Program-made: the position numbers and the translations under genes
In this document: one piece after another, positions 62,566 to 64,000 of the stretch
Position numbering within the stretch: the stretch's first letter is position 1
Layout: each line of letters opens with the position of its first letter
The notes under the pieces: generated by a model
What the model was told of the DNA's origin: nothing
The model's input: only the letters and a program-made list of their open reading frames with translations
Database searches by the model: none
Origin: Dyadobacter sp. CY347
GTDB taxonomy: Bacteria > Bacteroidota > Bacteroidia > Cytophagales > Spirosomataceae
DNA length: 64,000 nucleotides
Direction of reading: 5' to 3'
NCBI RefSeq assembly: GCF_021502655.1
Contig: NZ_JAKFFT010000005.1
Span: 78,020-142,019, forward strand

Positions 62566-62652
62566 CTGTCAGCCTGAGCGGACCGGGCCGCCGGGCGGTC
62601 GAAGGCGCGCTACTCCTCGGTAACGCGCCTTCGACTCCGCTCAGGCTGACAG
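62566..62652. repeat. Long inverted repeat (copy 1) with a 15-base insertion in one arm
   Basis: The arms begin CTGTCAGCCTGAGCGGA and enclose a short loop near 62614-62619. The left arm (62566-62613) is interrupted at 62583-62597 by CCGGGCCGCCGGGCG, which the right arm (62620-62652) lacks. It sits between convergent genes and would act as a bidirectional terminator. A second copy without the insertion begins at 63949. Confidence 0.8.
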
Positions 62653-62662
62653 GGCTAGCATG

Positions 62663-62965
62663 TCACTCACTAACCGACTTCGGCTTGCGGCCTACTTTGG
62701 TGCGATTTCTGATTTTATCTGGTCTTGGGCGGATTTCTTTGTCCTGGAAATACAGCTTTAAGGATTCGAGAATGATGTCTTTTTGCGTCAGGCCTTCCCA
62801 GTAACCGTAATCCTTCATGTTTTCCATTAAAATGTAATCACAATCGAATGTTACTTTGGTTGGCGCTCCATCTGCAACCTCATTGGGCTTGTTGTTATCA
62901 ACCTCCTCCTGAATGTCAGCAACCCGCGGAAGCGGCGCAAAATCAAATTTCCTTTCCTTAGCCAT
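62663..62965 (-). CDS. Small ParA partner, possible ribbon-helix-helix protein
   Basis: The 100-residue protein follows the ParA gene by four bases. Residues 38-80 (KVTFDCDYILMENMKDYGYWEGLTQKDIILESLKLYFQD) could form one strand and two helices of a ribbon-helix-helix DNA-binding domain, as in ParG-like centromere-binding proteins. The N-terminal 35 residues are charged and flexible and the C-terminal tail is strongly basic (RPRPDKIRNRTKVGRKPK). The role as a site-binding partner of ParA is inferred from position and composition; the match to a named family was not tested. Confidence 0.7.
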   Translation of the reverse strand: MAKERKFDFAPLPRVADIQEEVDNNKPNEVADGAPTKVTFDCDYILMENMKDYGYWEGLTQKDIILESLKLYFQDKEIRPRPDKIRNRTKVGRKPKSVSE

Positions 62966-62969
62966 CGTG

Positions 62970-63734
62970 TCAGTTATTGATTCGTTCTAAAATTTCTCGT
63001 GTCAGTTTGTAATAATCTTCGGCACCATTGCTGTTCGGTGCGTAATCAAATATGGTTGTTCCGTTCGCCTGCGCTTCGGAAAGCGCAATGTTGTCGCGGA
63101 TATATGATGCCATGAATACATCGCCCAGTTGCTCTTTCGTGGCGCTGATCAGTTCATGGCTGATCTTTTTTCTGATCTTCGGGTTATATCTCGTTGCAAA
63201 AACACCCCCCAGGTTTGTACTCGGACTAATTTTCTTGATCTCCGCAGAATACACCAAAAAATTCCTCAGACCTTCATAACTCAAAAACTCAGCCTGCAAA
63301 GGAACATAATACTGGTGGCACGAAACCAGGGCCAGCCGCGTATTCCCATACAATGCAGGCGGGCAGTCAATGATCACAAAATCGTAGCGGTCCTTGATTT
63401 TTTCCAATGCAATTTTCAGGTTGAACGGAAACACCGGGGCCGCTTTGATAGTGTCTTCACGGTGTATCAATTCTGCCGATCCCGGCAATACATCAATATC
63501 CCCAACCCGCTTGACGATCTCATCAAATTCATATTCGCCGGTGATGAACGAGCCGCTGTCTTTTTTAAGCCCGGCATGTTGAATACCGAAACTCTTGGTA
63601 AGACTAGCCTGCGCATCCAGGTCAATAACCAACACTCTCGCATTGGCAAATTTGCTGAGACCGGCTGCAATACTCTGAGCCGAAGTGGTCTTTCCCACAC
63701 CGCCTTTGTTGTTCACAATACTAATGATTTTCAT
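62970..63734 (-). CDS. parA: ParA-family partition ATPase
   Basis: The 254-residue protein is a ParA/MinD-type P-loop ATPase with a deviant Walker A motif NNKGGVGKTTSA (residues 8-19), the switch-1 region VIDLDAQASLTKSFG, Walker B-like FVIIDCPPAL and a C-terminal ALSEAQANGTTIFDYAPNSNGAEDYY. There is no N-terminal helix-turn-helix, so it resembles the small ParA type (type Ib) or an orphan chromosomal ParA that positions cargo. It is paired with a small basic protein and not with a ParB/Spo0J gene. This is typical of plasmids and integrated elements but also of chromosomal cargo-partition pairs. An AT-rich region of 212 bases lies upstream. Confidence 0.92.
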   Translation of the reverse strand: MKIISIVNNKGGVGKTTSAQSIAAGLSKFANARVLVIDLDAQASLTKSFGIQHAGLKKDSGSFITGEYEFDEIVKRVGDIDVLPGSAELIHREDTIKAAPVFPFNLKIALEKIKDRYDFVIIDCPPALYGNTRLALVSCHQYYVPLQAEFLSYEGLRNFLVYSAEIKKISPSTNLGGVFATRYNPKIRKKISHELISATKEQLGDVFMASYIRDNIALSEAQANGTTIFDYAPNSNGAEDYYKLTREILERINN

Positions 63735-63948
63735 TTAAAAGTATTATAAGTATAAAAAGATAATAGTTTATTTCAAGTTTGATACGTAAATAAACATAAA
63801 ATAATTTTATACCTAATCCATATAAATAGAAAGTCTCAAAAGTTTTTTGTGTTGTAAATGTATCAATCTTTTTAAAAGAATAATATGTATTAAATGAATT
63901 TATTTTTGGTTGATTTGTAAGAGATTAATATCCAATGTGTTAATAGCC
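63735..63948. other. AT-rich region upstream of parA, no gene seen
   Basis: The sequence is strongly AT-rich with short repeated elements such as AAGTAT/AAGTATA near 63738-63753. It may hold the parA promoter and a partition site, but no exact Bacteroidota promoter or clear iteron series was found. Confidence 0.4.
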
Positions 63949-64000
63949 CTGTCAGCCTGAGCGGAGTCGAAGGCGCGTTACTCCTAGGTAACGCGCCTTC
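63949..64000. repeat. Long inverted repeat (copy 2), cut by the window end
   Basis: It has the same arms as copy 1 at 62566 but without the insertion: CTGTCAGCCTGAGCGGAGTC, then a GGCGCGTTAC stem with a perfect complement GTAACGCGCC around the loop TCCTAG. The outer half of the right arm lies beyond the window. Confidence 0.8.

Noticed and set aside
52..64000. rRNA or tRNA genes
   Set aside because: No cloverleaf-like or rRNA-like sequence was noticed on either strand by reading; a covariance-model scan would be decisive.

Overview
This window is chromosomal DNA of a Bacteroidota bacterium, most likely of the order Cytophagales (a Dyadobacter- or Spirosoma-like soil organism). That is an inference from gene content, not from an rRNA gene. 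The supporting evidence is a SusC/SusD pair with a DUF3823 lipoprotein, several TonB-dependent receptors with carboxypeptidase-like N-termini, a propeller-sensor hybrid two-component protein, a type IX secretion C-terminal domain, many lipoproteins and secreted TIM-barrel isomerases, and promoters of the Bacteroidota form TTTG-N19/20-TAnnTTTG. I found no rRNA, tRNA, CRISPR array, transposase or phage gene.

Layout. 0-3.5 kb: an FAD/NAD(P)-binding protein, then a secreted DUF1080 protein facing a secreted sugar isomerase. 3.6-13.3 kb: the SOS-type mutasome, with imuA separated by about 4 kb from imuB-dnaE2. The intervening genes are an esterase, a VOC protein, an ArsR-SRPBCC operon with clear operators, a NYN-LOTUS protein and a second SRPBCC gene. 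13.3-18.2 kb: an ECF sigma factor with an unusual membrane partner, two lipoproteins and a DoxX-like membrane protein. 18.4-26.7 kb: a signalling block of two single-domain response regulators, a propeller hybrid kinase ending in two receivers, and a kinase-receiver-kinase protein. 26.7-31.7 kb: metabolic and housekeeping genes (propeller lipoprotein, two isomerases, ankyrin protein, exonuclease III).

31.7-36.2 kb is an accessory stretch rich in small autoregulated modules: an undescribed two-gene unit (49 aa plus 100 aa) with a palindrome inside its promoter, a HigBA system, and a PIN-domain toxin with a small partner. 36.2-40.5 kb holds a TonB receptor followed by a LytS-type kinase and a LytTR regulator. 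41.3-51.7 kb is a glycan-use locus: SusC, SusD, DUF3823 lipoprotein, a repeat array, a GH71/99-like lipoprotein, and a convergent membrane-spanning Kelch-to-SARP regulator that could sense its substrate. 51.8-55.2 kb: a LolA-like protein and an outer-membrane beta-barrel receptor. 55.4-62.5 kb: a tight four-gene operon of a cytochrome-type DUF1549/DUF1553 protein, a DUF1501 protein, a lipoprotein and an M64 peptidase exported by T9SS. 62.5-64 kb: a ParA ATPase with a small basic partner, lying between two copies of one long inverted-repeat element.

The best candidates for something new are the 49 aa/100 aa module, the membrane-spanning propeller-SARP regulator beside the glycan locus, the sigma-factor partner that joins an inner-membrane segment to a barrel-like domain, and the split mutasome with the NYN-LOTUS gene inside it. 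All functions are read from sequence motifs by eye; no database search was run.
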